From positions 1-64,000 of the forward strand of contig CAJUHJ010000013.1 of the NCBI GenBank assembly GCA_910586355.1: 64,000 nt of DNA, in the 5' to 3' direction. The position numbers and the translations under genes are program-made. This document shows positions 16,211-22,443 of this stretch, one piece after another. The stretch's first letter is position 1; each line of letters opens with the position of its first letter. The notes under the pieces are model-generated. The model saw nothing but the letters and a program-made list of their open reading frames with translations. It had not been told where the DNA came from and made no database searches. This DNA is from an uncultured Lachnospiraceae bacterium. Lineage in GTDB: Bacteria > Bacillota > Clostridia > Lachnospirales > Lachnospiraceae.

Positions 16211-16423
16211 ATGTATGGGAAAACAAAACAATGGCTGACGGCAGCAGCAGTCCGTTCTATAAAAACAATGGCGCAGGTGGCGTTGTCCATGCTTACAATC
16301 GGGCAGGCAGTGATTGACGTGAACTGGGTGAACGTCTTGTCAGTATCTGTTGTGGCGGGGATAATATCAATTCTGACATCACTTGCAGGACTGCCGGAAG
16401 TGGAAAAAACAGACGGGGAATGA
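16211..16423 (+). CDS. Holin (r1t-like)
   Basis: A 70-residue protein with two hydrophobic stretches separated by a short turn (about 18-36 and 42-62: IKTMAQVALSMLTIGQAVI and VLSVSVVAGIISILTSLAG) and a charged tail (LPEVEKTDGE). The pattern fits the r1t-type holins, which open the membrane to release lysozyme. It lies between the fibre region and the lysozyme gene. The -35 box of the toxin promoter starts directly after its stop codon. Confidence 0.8.
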   Translation: MYGKTKQWLTAAAVRSIKTMAQVALSMLTIGQAVIDVNWVNVLSVSVVAGIISILTSLAGLPEVEKTDGE

Positions 16424-16452
16424 TTGTAAAAAGTCATTCATTCTAGTATAGT
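16424..16452 (+). promoter_or_regulatory. Promoter of the type I toxin mRNA
   Basis: TTGTAA (16424-16429), 17 bases, TATAGT (16447-16452). Transcription would start at about 16459 and run to the hairpin at 16724-16748, giving an mRNA of about 290 bases with a long structured leader. Confidence 0.65.
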
Positions 16453-16500
16453 ACATATATGGGAAACCATAGAGCGAAAGGCGGCTTTACCCTTCCTGAT

Positions 16501-16562
16501 TTATTCGGAGGGTTTTGATGCCCTCCAGAAGTCATACCTTTACGGTACGAAAGAAAGGAGGG
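16501..16562 (+). promoter_or_regulatory. Structured leader controlling toxin translation
   Basis: The leader holds TTATTCGGAGGG (16501-16512), repeated exactly at 16715-16726 in the 3' region. GGAGGG 16507-16512 can pair with CCCTCC 16521-16526. The same CCCTCC can instead pair with the toxin Shine-Dalgarno GGAGGG 16557-16562. Also GCGGCTTTACCC (16481-16492) is complementary, with one bulge, to GGGTAAGCCGC (16724-16734), giving possible 5'-3' closure. These alternatives would let an antisense RNA that binds the repeat hide the ribosome site. Confidence 0.55.
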
Positions 16563-16569
16563 CGGTAAG

Positions 16570-16662
16570 ATGATTACATATCAGGATTTATTTTTATTCT
16601 GTACGTTCATTGTTGCCCTTATCAGTCTGTTTTACCAGATTTATAAGGATAAAAGAAAATAG
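16570..16662 (+). CDS. Holin-like type I toxin (Hol_Tox / Fst-like peptide)
   Basis: A 30-residue peptide beginning MITYQDLFLFCTFIVALI and ending YQIYKDKRK: one membrane helix (about 7-23) and a basic C-terminus. The start MxTYxxL is typical of the 'putative holin-like toxin' family of Firmicutes. Peptides of this kind insert in the membrane when unrepressed. Ribosome site GGAGGG at 16557. It is surrounded by a leader, direct repeats and an opposing promoter, as in the par locus of plasmid pAD1. The gene is too short for most gene finders. Confidence 0.85.
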   Translation: MITYQDLFLFCTFIVALISLFYQIYKDKRK

Positions 16663-16754
16663 CCGCCAGCTACTGCGAATAGGTGACGGCGACGCTATAA
16701 AGCGTTAAATGTAATTATTCGGAGGGTAAGCCGCTTCTATGGCTTCCCTTTTGT
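16650..16754 (-). ncRNA. Predicted antisense RNA antitoxin
   Basis: A consensus promoter on the minus strand (16761-16789) points into the toxin 3' end. A transcript from about 16754 would contain the complement of the repeat 16715-16726, so it could pair both with the toxin mRNA 3' part and with the leader copy at 16501-16512. The imperfect hairpin formed by 16663-16691 (GCCG.CA.CTA arms), followed on the minus strand by a T-rich run, is a candidate terminator near 16650. Length about 100 bases. Ends are inferred. Confidence 0.6.
16724..16752 (+). terminator. Terminator of the toxin mRNA
   Basis: GGGTAAGCC (16724-16732) pairs with GGCTTCCC (16741-16748), one bulged T, followed by TTTTG. It ends the toxin transcript. 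Confidence 0.65.
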
Positions 16755-16760
16755 ATTTAC

Positions 16761-16789
16761 AATATACCATAACAAAATATATTTTTCAA
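16761..16789 (-). promoter_or_regulatory. Antisense RNA promoter
   Basis: On the minus strand TTGAAA (16789-16784), exactly 17 bases, TATATT (16766-16761). It is a near-consensus sigma-A promoter with no minus-strand gene downstream, which supports an antisense RNA. Confidence 0.7.
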
Positions 16790-16804
16790 TAGAGTAAAAA
16801 CAAT

Positions 16805-16836
16805 AAAAAGAGAGCTTGGAAATAGACTCTCTTTTT
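16805..16836. terminator. Bidirectional intrinsic terminator
   Basis: AAAAAGAGAG (16805-16814) and CTCTCTTTTT (16827-16836) form a 10-bp stem with A/T tails on both sides, so it can work on either strand. Confidence 0.75.
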
Positions 16837-16863
16837 ATACATATTTTTAGGAAAGGAACCTAT

Positions 16864-16971
16864 ATGCGGTTAATTGAACACAGGGGCGGATGCATGTCAG
16901 GGTATGTTCCTGAACGCCCCAAAAGCATTAGAAGGTGTGGCGAAATGCTACGCCTTATTTTAATTCCATAG
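16864..16971 (+). other. Possible 35-codon ORF or structured small RNA
   Basis: ATG 16864 follows AGGAAAGGAAC and opens a 35-codon frame (MRLIEHRGGCMSGYVPE...). The same stretch can fold: GGGGCG 16883-16888 with CGCCCC 16915-16920 enclosing TCAGG/CCTGA, then GGTGTGGC 16934-16941 with GCTACGCC 16947-16954, followed by a T-rich run. It could be a small peptide gene or a short noncoding RNA with terminator. I do not recognise either. Between it and the next promoter I see nothing else. Confidence 0.3.
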
Positions 16972-16997
16972 GTAGGGTGGGAAAAATTAAAAACCTC

Positions 16998-17026
16998 TTG
17001 ATTTTTGTAGCTACATAATATACAAT
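16998..17026 (+). promoter_or_regulatory. Promoter upstream of the 46-residue ORF
   Basis: TTGATT (16998-17003), 17 bases, TACAAT (17021-17026). About 60 bases of leader follow before ATG 17089. Confidence 0.55.
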
Positions 17027-17088
17027 GAATATATAGTTAAGGAAGATCTTAGCGAGTAAGGCAGGCAAGAAGCCAGAAAGGAGAAAAC

Positions 17089-17229
17089 ATGGAGGAAGAA
17101 ATGAATGTAGGAGAATTACTTAAGGAAACGGCAGAAGAAAATCAGACCAGAAAAATTCTTGAAATCCTTAACGATTGTAAAGACCTTGAGGAAGCAAAGG
17201 AAAAAGTAAAAGCCCTGCTTAATAAATAA
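17089..17229 (+). CDS. Small hypothetical phage protein (46 residues)
   Basis: Starts at ATG 17089 after GAAAGGAG and reads MEEEMNVGELLKETAEENQ..., ending KVKALLNK. Strongly helical and charged, with a pattern of leucines suggesting one or two amphipathic helices. It has its own promoter and is followed by the hairpin at 17247-17271. Small proteins of this style are frequent in clostridial prophages, but I know no function. Confidence 0.65.
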   Translation: MEEEMNVGELLKETAEENQTRKILEILNDCKDLEEAKEKVKALLNK

Positions 17230-17237
17230 GCAAGGCA

Positions 17238-17284
17238 ATTCTAAAAACTGGCGGTACTTGCCACCGCCAGTAACCAACTAGAAT
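17238..17284 (+). other. Two-tier inverted repeat without T-run
   Basis: ACTGGCGGT (17247-17255) and ACCGCCAGT (17263-17271) form a perfect 9-bp stem with a 7-base loop. Outside it ATTCTA (17238-17243) pairs with TAGAAT (17279-17284). It lies between the 46-residue ORF and the ribbon-helix-helix gene. No T-run follows, so it is more likely an RNA-stability or processing element, or a protein site, than a terminator. Confidence 0.5.
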
Positions 17285-17320
17285 GTAGCATATATTTGGG
17301 AGAATGGCAAGAGTCAAGAG

Positions 17321-17506
17321 GTGATTTCAGTAGAAAAAAAGAAAATTGGTAGACCAACAGAAAATCCTAAAACGATAGTTAAAAGAGCAAGAATGTCAGA
17401 AGAAGATGTACGAAAACTAAAAGAATGCTGCTGCGTATTGAATATGTCTGAATCAGATGTTTTACGGATGGGAATTGATAAGGTTTATCAAGAATTAAAA
17501 AAATAA
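17321..17506 (+). CDS. Ribbon-helix-helix (CopG-like) DNA-binding protein
   Basis: A 61-residue protein with a basic N-terminal arm (KKKIGRPTENPKTIVKRAR) followed by a ribbon and two helices (RMSEEDVRKLKECCCVL and ESDVLRMGIDKVYQEL), the CopG/Arc-type fold. It probably dimerises and represses a nearby promoter. The start is taken as GTG 17321, whose bases overlap the TGA of a 6-codon upstream frame (17304-17324) that has GGGAG ahead of it, implying coupled translation. The arms of a 9-bp inverted repeat (17506-17514 and 17537-17545) follow immediately. Confidence 0.7.
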   Translation: MISVEKKKIGRPTENPKTIVKRARMSEEDVRKLKECCCVLNMSESDVLRMGIDKVYQELKK

Positions 17507-17545
17507 GAAACACTCGTCATCCTACCAAGACAATCAAGTGTTTCT
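17506..17545. repeat. Inverted repeat after the ribbon-helix-helix gene
   Basis: AGAAACACT (17506-17514) and AGTGTTTCT (17537-17545) are perfect inverted copies separated by 22 bases. No T-run follows. It may be a transcript end or a binding site of the adjacent regulator. The remaining sequence to 17698 contains only very short frames without ribosome sites. Confidence 0.45.
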
Positions 17546-17698
17546 GTACCGAGGAATATCCTCTATGAAATATTATATCATTGATGGAATTTGAGGATAC
17601 AAATAAATGACTGCAATGCGCAGATGAAAATAGATGTGGCGTAGAATGGCAAATAATGAATATGGAATGAAACATGGAACAGAGGCATAACGTTAATT

Positions 17699-17730
17699 AG
17701 AGAGCTTTTAGACAGGCTCTCTTTTTATTT
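17699..17730 (+). terminator. Intrinsic terminator before the lysozyme gene
   Basis: AGAGAGC (17699-17705) pairs with GCTCTCT (17716-17722), followed by TTTTATTT. Confidence 0.8.
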
Positions 17731-17762
17731 AATAAAAATTCATATAAAACAGGAGGAATGGA

Positions 17763-18476
17763 ATGGAAACATCAAAAAACGGAATTAATCTAATCAAACA
17801 ATTTGAGGGCTGCCGTCTGACTGCTTACAAATGTGCAGCAGGCGTCCCTACAATCGGCTATGGACATACTGCAGGCGTAAAAATGGGGCAGACCATCACG
17901 CAGGAACAGGCAGAGAAGTTTTTAAAAGATGATTTAATAAGGTATGAAAAGAACGTAGAGAAGTATGACGACAAGTACCGCTGGAATCAGAATGAATTTG
18001 ACGCTTTGGTATCATTTGCATTTAACACAGGTTCGATCGACCAGCTCACAGCAGCCGGAACAAGGGATCGTAAAACGGTGGCTGAAAAAATGCTCCAGTA
18101 CAACAAAGCAGCCGGAAAGACACTTGACGGATTAACAAAACGACGGAAAGCAGAGAGGGAGTTATTTCTAAAATCAGAAGGGCAGAATTTGCAGGCGGCT
18201 TCCATAGAGCCAGGCCATATACAATTAAATTATAAAAAGGGAAGCAAATACAAAGTTACGGTAGACGGTCTGCGTATCCGCACAAAGCAGCCCGCGCAGC
18301 CTCCGTCTGCGGTTCCGAAAGGAGAAATTATTGGAACCTTAAAAAAAGGAACTGGAATTAAAAATCTGGCGACTGCAAGAGTAGGGGAAGCTATCTGGAT
18401 GTACATGGGACAGGACGGTAAAGACAGAGAACAGTGGGTTTGCGCAGATACTGGGGACAAGGCATATATAGAATAG
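17763..18476 (+). CDS. Phage endolysin: T4-type lysozyme with C-terminal SH3-like domain
   Basis: Hydrolyses the glycan strands of peptidoglycan at lysis. The N-terminal domain (about 1-145) is glycoside hydrolase family 24: QFEGCRLTAYKC gives the catalytic Glu15, and TIGYGHT supplies Thr30. The second catalytic position (+9 from Glu) is Cys24 instead of the Asp of T4 lysozyme, as in many phage relatives. The C-terminal ~80 residues (KYKVTVDGLRIRTKQPAQP to KAYIE) look like a bacterial SH3 wall-binding domain. There is no signal peptide, so release needs the holin. ATG 17763 follows AGGAGGAATGGA. Confidence 0.93.
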   Translation: METSKNGINLIKQFEGCRLTAYKCAAGVPTIGYGHTAGVKMGQTITQEQAEKFLKDDLIRYEKNVEKYDDKYRWNQNEFDALVSFAFNTGSIDQLTAAGTRDRKTVAEKMLQYNKAAGKTLDGLTKRRKAERELFLKSEGQNLQAASIEPGHIQLNYKKGSKYKVTVDGLRIRTKQPAQPPSAVPKGEIIGTLKKGTGIKNLATARVGEAIWMYMGQDGKDREQWVCADTGDKAYIE

Positions 18477-18486
18477 GGTGAAATAA

Positions 18487-18530
18487 AAACAGGGAAGACA
18501 GGAAGCTGCAAAGTACTGTTTTCCCTGTTT
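18487..18530. terminator. Bidirectional terminator at the prophage edge
   Basis: AAACAGGGAA (18487-18496) pairs with TTCCCTGTTT (18521-18530), and the stem continues inward with ACAG/CTGT to about 15 bp. T-rich tails exist on both strands. It can end lysozyme transcription and, on the minus strand, the truncated cotJ mRNA. Confidence 0.8.
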
Positions 18531-18537
18531 GATATTG

Positions 18538-18651
18538 TTATATGTTCAAACAATACAGTCCACCATATTGACTCATAATATATTGGGCGATTTTTGGATT
18601 TGTTTCTTTGATGTTGATTGGATATTCCAAACGTTTTTCATAATTCCACAT
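18538..18651 (-). pseudogene. cotJC: cotJC, 5' fragment cut by the prophage
   Basis: On the minus strand ATG 18651 (overlapping the TAA of cotJB as TAATG) reads MWNYEKRLEYPINIKETNP, then KIAQYIMSQYGG. This is the well-conserved N-terminus of CotJC, the spore-coat manganese catalase, which normally continues PDGELAAAL and runs to about 190 residues. After the Gly-Gly pair (codons 30-31, near 18559) the sequence changes to LYCLNI and a stop. The breakpoint coincides with the prophage end. The missing part is predicted at the other prophage boundary, outside the window. Confidence 0.88.
18553..18567. other. Probable prophage attachment site (att) within cotJC
   Basis: Homology to cotJC stops at the codons for Tyr-Gly-Gly (minus strand TAT GGT GGA, 18567-18559), and only non-cotJC sequence follows toward the lysozyme terminator. 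The recombination core should be a few bases within or next to this triplet set. Its exact extent needs the other boundary. Confidence 0.6.
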
Positions 18652-18920
18652 TAACAATAACCCCCTTCCCAAGGCCAGGGCTCAGTTGCCCATTTCCAGT
18701 GATTGTCGTCTTGTTGTACGCTTTCAATCGTCAGGGGTGAAAAGTTAGCAGAATAAAGGTTTAAGGCTTTTTTTCGTTCTTCATTAAAATGATGAAAAAA
18801 AGCAAGGGCCTCTTCATCGTCTGGATGTGTATCCAGATATAAATTAATTTCAGTTACGGCAAAACTGACTTCATTTATCCAGTTCCATAACTGGCTCCTG
18901 TTCATATTTTGTTTTAACAT
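18651..18920 (-). CDS. cotJB: Spore coat protein CotJB
   Basis: An inner-coat component encoded with CotJA and CotJC and made in the mother cell. The 89-residue protein carries the family marks: helix VSFAVTEINLYLDTHPDDEEAL, a second helix FNEERKKALNLY, and the C-terminal W-x-W-x-x-x-PWPWE motif (WKWATEPWPWEGG). ATG 18920 overlaps the cotJA stop and follows AAGGAGG. Its own stop overlaps the ATG of the broken cotJC. The three genes form one coupled operon. Confidence 0.93.
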   Translation of the reverse strand: MLKQNMNRSQLWNWINEVSFAVTEINLYLDTHPDDEEALAFFHHFNEERKKALNLYSANFSPLTIESVQQDDNHWKWATEPWPWEGGYC

Positions 18921-19138
18921 GGGCGGCCTCCTTTCCAGCCTTTAAATGGTTTATTTAATTCTGGAAAAATGGTGCCGACTTGCAGGGCTTCGTCTAATTC
19001 ATATACACTTTTAAAATGCTGTATTGGGACATAAGCCATAGCAAGCGCAAAATTATCAGCAGACCAGGTGTCTTTAGTACGTAACATGGGAGAAGAATAC
19101 GGTGTTCTTCCACATCTTGGCTGACCACAAGTGTTCAT
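18914..19138 (-). CDS. cotJA: Spore coat-associated protein CotJA
   Basis: A 74-residue protein, first gene of the cotJ operon. The conserved core is LAMAYVPIQHFKSVYELDEAL followed by GTIFPELNKPF, the CotJA hallmark. The N-terminus is Cys/Pro/Arg-rich (MNTCGQPRCGRTPYSS). ATG 19138 is chosen because AAGGAGATTATCT precedes it on the minus strand; an upstream in-frame extension would overlap the predicted promoter. Its expression should be mother-cell specific. Confidence 0.92.
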   Translation of the reverse strand: MNTCGQPRCGRTPYSSPMLRTKDTWSADNFALAMAYVPIQHFKSVYELDEALQVGTIFPELNKPFKGWKGGRPC

Positions 19139-19168
19139 AGATAATCTCCTTTTTGATTTATATGATTT

Positions 19169-19197
19169 AGAGTATGCATCTTTTTTTAGAAAGTGAC
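19169..19197 (-). promoter_or_regulatory. Candidate sigma-E promoter of cotJAB
   Basis: On the minus strand GTCACTTT (19197-19190), 13 bases, CATACTCT (19176-19169). Compare the sporulation sigma-E pattern of GTCATATT-like -35, about 14 bases, CATACANT -10. The -10 is close and the -35 is moderate. Known cotJ operons are under sigma-E, which supports the call. Confidence 0.55.
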
Positions 19198-19260
19198 AGT
19201 TGAAAAATATCATTATATTCAATATGATGTTGATTAAGAACAGGAAATGGAAAAAAAATA

Positions 19261-19290
19261 TTGATTTTCATTTCATAGGTGTGTTATGAT
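19261..19290 (+). promoter_or_regulatory. Promoter of the trigger-factor-like lipoprotein gene
   Basis: TTGATT (19261-19266), 18 bases, TATGAT (19285-19290), with AAAGGA ahead of ATG 19324. Confidence 0.5.
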
Positions 19291-19323
19291 TTCTATTAAT
19301 ATCAGATAAAGAAAGGATTACTT

Positions 19324-20484
19324 ATGAAGAAAAAACATATTTTTTTAGCTGCAATACTTGGAATCCATGTAATAGTAACAGCCGGATGCGGTAATACTAA
19401 CAATTCAGGGGAATCTTTAAGTAATACAGAAACATCTGAGGGAGAAATCTTTGATTATAAAGTGAGTGATTATGTCACGCTGGGAGAATATAAAAATCTT
19501 TCAATACTTTATCCTGTTCCTGTGGTGTCAGATGATGATGTTGAAATGAGCATTGAAGAATTTTTGGATGAAAATACAGAATATAATGAAATTTCAGATC
19601 GTCCGGCCCAGGATGGGGATTATATTAATATAGATTTTACAGGAACGATAGACGGAGAAGAGTTTGAGGGCGGGACAGCGCAGGATTATGAGTTTACATT
19701 AGGCCAGGAAGAGTTTATAGAAGAGTTTGAGGCTAATGTTATTGGGAAAAATACAGGAGAGACATTTACGTTTAAAATGGTATTTCCAGATGAATATGAT
19801 GAAGATTTGTCAGGTAAGACGGCAGAATTTACAGCTACCTTAAATTCGATCAATGAAGTTGTTGTTCCAGAATATAATGACGAATTTGTCAAAAAAGCGA
19901 CCGATTATGATACAACTGCAGAATATGAAGAGGCGCTGAGAGAAGAATTAATGGTTTCTGCCCAGGAAGAATCAGCATCTGTTGCCGGAGATGACGTTTT
20001 GGAAAAAGCAGTGGAAAATGCTACTTTTAACGGGTATCCCCAGTCATTATATGATGCTTGTTATAATGAAACTGTCGAACAGTACCAGTCTTATGCAGAT
20101 ATGTTTGGAGTAGAATATGAAGAATTTATGACTGATTTTATGGAAGAGGGGGATGTTGAGTCAGAAACTTTAAGCTGGGTAAACGAAATTTTGGTATCAC
20201 AGGCAATTGCAGAGCAGGAAGGATTTGAGGTTACAGACGAGGATTATCAGGAGGAAGCAGAAGCGCTTGCGGTGGAATACGAATATGAATCGGTAGATGA
20301 TTTTATATCAGATTATGGAGAATTATCTGTACGTGTGATGATTGTAAGGGATAAAGCAATTGCTTTTTTATATGAAAACGCTCAAATAAAAGAAGTATCA
20401 GAAGACGAGTATTATGGAGAAGACGAGGAAGAAGAATTATCCGATGATGATACCGAAGTAATAATTGAAGAAGATACAGAATAA
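19324..20484 (+). CDS. Extracytoplasmic FKBP-type / trigger-factor-like foldase, probable lipoprotein
   Basis: A 386-residue protein with a secretion signal ending in a near-lipobox (IVTAGCG, Cys at about 22), an acidic linker, an FKBP peptidyl-prolyl isomerase domain (about 90-175, GDYINIDFTGTIDGEEFEGG ... GEEFIEEFE-type region) and a trigger-factor-like C-terminal helical domain (about 180-365). The order FKBP then TF-C without the ribosome-binding N-domain, plus the signal peptide, suggests an exported chaperone similar in role to PrsA. The tail is highly acidic. It has its own promoter and is divergent from the cotJ operon. Confidence 0.82.
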   Translation: MKKKHIFLAAILGIHVIVTAGCGNTNNSGESLSNTETSEGEIFDYKVSDYVTLGEYKNLSILYPVPVVSDDDVEMSIEEFLDENTEYNEISDRPAQDGDYINIDFTGTIDGEEFEGGTAQDYEFTLGQEEFIEEFEANVIGKNTGETFTFKMVFPDEYDEDLSGKTAEFTATLNSINEVVVPEYNDEFVKKATDYDTTAEYEEALREELMVSAQEESASVAGDDVLEKAVENATFNGYPQSLYDACYNETVEQYQSYADMFGVEYEEFMTDFMEEGDVESETLSWVNEILVSQAIAEQEGFEVTDEDYQEEAEALAVEYEYESVDDFISDYGELSVRVMIVRDKAIAFLYENAQIKEVSEDEYYGEDEEEELSDDDTEVIIEEDTE

Positions 20485-20487
20485 TTC

Positions 20488-20515
20488 TTGCAAAAGCAAT
20501 AATATATGATATAAT
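20488..20515 (+). promoter_or_regulatory. Promoter of the polysaccharide deacetylase gene
   Basis: TTGCAA (20488-20493), 16 bases, TATAAT (20510-20515). Confidence 0.6.
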
Positions 20516-20592
20516 ATATTAGAGTAATTTGCTTAAAGTGTAGCTGAATGGAGGTTGTTACACAATTCTTAACTGGAGAAAAAGGAACGGCA

Positions 20593-21582
20593 ATGGAAGA
20601 TAGTACAGCAAAAGGATTAAAAGAATCAAGAAAGAAACGCGAGCGAATTGCAAAAGTAAAAGGTACAATTGTTAGTATTATAGGCATTTGGCTGATGATT
20701 TCGATTGTGATTTGTGCCGTTTTAATGTGGAGAGTATCCCGTCTTGAGGAAAAGATGGATTATCTTTTGGATAATTTCACGGTAAGCGGCCAGATGGATG
20801 CAGAATCGAAGCAAACGCTGCCAAATACAGATGAAAGTATGTACTTTAATCTGGAAGATACAACAGAAGTTTCATTAATGGAAGAGATGGGCTACGGTAT
20901 TGTTCCGGTGATGAACCAAAAAGAAAATATCGCGCAGGAAAATGACACACACAAAGTGTATTTAACATTTGATGATGGTCCAAGCAGTAATACTGCTCAG
21001 ATTCTTGACATTTTAAAAAAATATGATTTAAAGGCAACATTTTTTGTGATTGGCAGAGAAGGCGAGGAATATGAAGAACTCTACAAGAGGATTGTGGAAG
21101 AAGGCCATACGCTTGCTATGCATTCATATACGCATAAATATAAAGTTTTGTATGAATCTTTGGAATCATTTGTAGATGATTTTTCCAGGATACAAAATTA
21201 CTTATATAAAGTAACCGGAAAAGAATGTTTATATTACCGGTTCCCTGGAGGCAGCAGCAATCATGTCAGCAACACTGATATGACAGAATTTATTTCTTAT
21301 TTGAATGAACAGGGAATCACATATTTTGACTGGAACGTATCGAGTGGGGATGCGACTTCCCAGGCGTATACGCCGGAAGAACTTGTACAAAATGTGACAT
21401 CAGACATTGTAAAGTATAAGACTTCTATTGTTCTTATGCACGATGCAGAGACAAAAACATCAACGGTACAAGCGCTAGAGCCGATGATTTTGGCATTACA
21501 AAGTATGGGAGTTGAAATACTTCCGATAGACGAAAGCACCACTGTGGTGCAGCATATTGCTGCAACGAGTGTGGAACAATAA
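20593..21582 (+). CDS. Membrane-anchored polysaccharide deacetylase (NodB family)
   Basis: Removes acetyl groups from wall polysaccharide, probably peptidoglycan N-acetylglucosamine. The 329-residue protein has a basic start, a membrane helix (about 23-45, IVSIIGIWLMISIVICAVLM), a linker with coiled-coil character, and a full NodB domain from about 118: TFDDGPS (metal/catalytic Asp), HSYTH (zinc His pair), RFPGGS, DWNVSSGD and LMHD. All five motifs are intact. ATG 20593 is chosen because AAGGAACGGC precedes it; ATG 20548 lacks a ribosome site. Confidence 0.92.
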   Translation: MEDSTAKGLKESRKKRERIAKVKGTIVSIIGIWLMISIVICAVLMWRVSRLEEKMDYLLDNFTVSGQMDAESKQTLPNTDESMYFNLEDTTEVSLMEEMGYGIVPVMNQKENIAQENDTHKVYLTFDDGPSSNTAQILDILKKYDLKATFFVIGREGEEYEELYKRIVEEGHTLAMHSYTHKYKVLYESLESFVDDFSRIQNYLYKVTGKECLYYRFPGGSSNHVSNTDMTEFISYLNEQGITYFDWNVSSGDATSQAYTPEELVQNVTSDIVKYKTSIVLMHDAETKTSTVQALEPMILALQSMGVEILPIDESTTVVQHIAATSVEQ

Positions 21583-21606
21583 CAAATAAAAAATGGAGGA
21601 AGTAAG

Positions 21607-22440
21607 ATGGGTTTTTTTAAGGAATTTAAAGATGACTTTTCCCAGGCGGTGGATGAGTTGATGCTGGGGTCTGACGACGCAGCAAAGAAAACGGAGGCGC
21701 CAGAGAGTGAAGATATGGTAGTGAATACTCTGGATACAGGAGTTGATACACAATCAGAACTTTCCAAATTGGATGGATTGCTGGAACCTGTTCAACACGT
21801 ACAGAGAGAACAAAATGTAGTGAATTCACAGCAGGTAGTAAATTTGGAAAAAGAATTTTCAGGAGAAGTTCAAAAAGCAGATGAAAGAACAATAATGGAG
21901 GAGAAAAAAGAGATGAACGAAGAAGTAATGACAGGAACAAATGTACAGCCGGAAATGGAAATGCGTGTGGACGAACCGATTTCAGACGAAGTGGCTGTTA
22001 TTACAGAAGGCACAAATATCAAGGGTGATATTACATCAAACGGTTCTATTGACATCCGCGGCAGAATTGAAGGAAACGTAGGCTGCAGAGGCAAATTAGT
22101 TGTAACCGGTATTTTAGAAGGTAATAGTGATTCTTCTGAATTTTTTGCAGACGCTGCAAAGGTAGAAGGAGAAGTAAAGAGCAGTGGAACTGTTAAAATT
22201 GGTATCGGTTCCGTAGTGATTGGCAATATTACAGCTACATCAGCAGTAATTGCCGGGGCAATCAAAGGCGATGTAGACGTTCAGGGACCAGTTGTTGTTG
22301 ATACTTCTGCAGTAGTTATGGGTAATATCAAATCTCGTTCTGTTCAAATTAATAATGGAGCGGTTATTGAAGGATTCTGCTCACAGTGTTATGCAGATAT
22401 TGATGTTCAGGGTCTTTTTGATGAAAAGAAGGGAATTTAA
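21607..22440 (+). CDS. Bactofilin-family (polymer-forming) cytoskeletal protein
   Basis: A 277-residue protein. The first ~125 residues are acidic and low-complexity, with an N-terminal amphipathic helix (MGFFKEFKDDFSQAVDELML). The C-terminal ~140 residues form the DUF583/bactofilin beta-helix, recognised by repeated units of the type I-x-G-D/N-I/V (TNIKGDITSNGSIDIRGRIE, then EGNVGCRG, GVVIGNIT-like steps). Bactofilins polymerise without nucleotides and often guide wall enzymes. The position directly after a peptidoglycan deacetylase fits this. A ribosome site GGAGGAAGTAAG precedes the ATG; pyrH follows after three bases. Confidence 0.87.
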   Translation: MGFFKEFKDDFSQAVDELMLGSDDAAKKTEAPESEDMVVNTLDTGVDTQSELSKLDGLLEPVQHVQREQNVVNSQQVVNLEKEFSGEVQKADERTIMEEKKEMNEEVMTGTNVQPEMEMRVDEPISDEVAVITEGTNIKGDITSNGSIDIRGRIEGNVGCRGKLVVTGILEGNSDSSEFFADAAKVEGEVKSSGTVKIGIGSVVIGNITATSAVIAGAIKGDVDVQGPVVVDTSAVVMGNIKSRSVQINNGAVIEGFCSQCYADIDVQGLFDEKKGI

Positions 22441-22443
22441 TTT

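Larger units (their letters stand above)
1..18560 (+). mobile_element. Right (late) part of a contractile-tailed prophage inserted in cotJC
   Basis: Consecutive co-directional genes encode head, connector, sheath, tube, chaperone, tape-measure, baseplate, fibre, holin and lysozyme proteins in the order of PBSX-like myophages. The right boundary is set by the terminator after the lysozyme gene (18487-18530) and by the abrupt end of cotJC homology at about 18560. The left boundary, terminase, portal, replication genes, repressor and integrase are not in the window, so activity cannot be judged. All visible structural genes are open, which suggests a complete or recently acquired prophage rather than an old remnant. 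Confidence 0.95.

Noticed and set aside
18538..18651. Reading the 37-codon frame as a small real gene
   Set aside because: Its first 31 residues are a CotJC N-terminus coupled to cotJB, and its end is only the read-through into prophage DNA.
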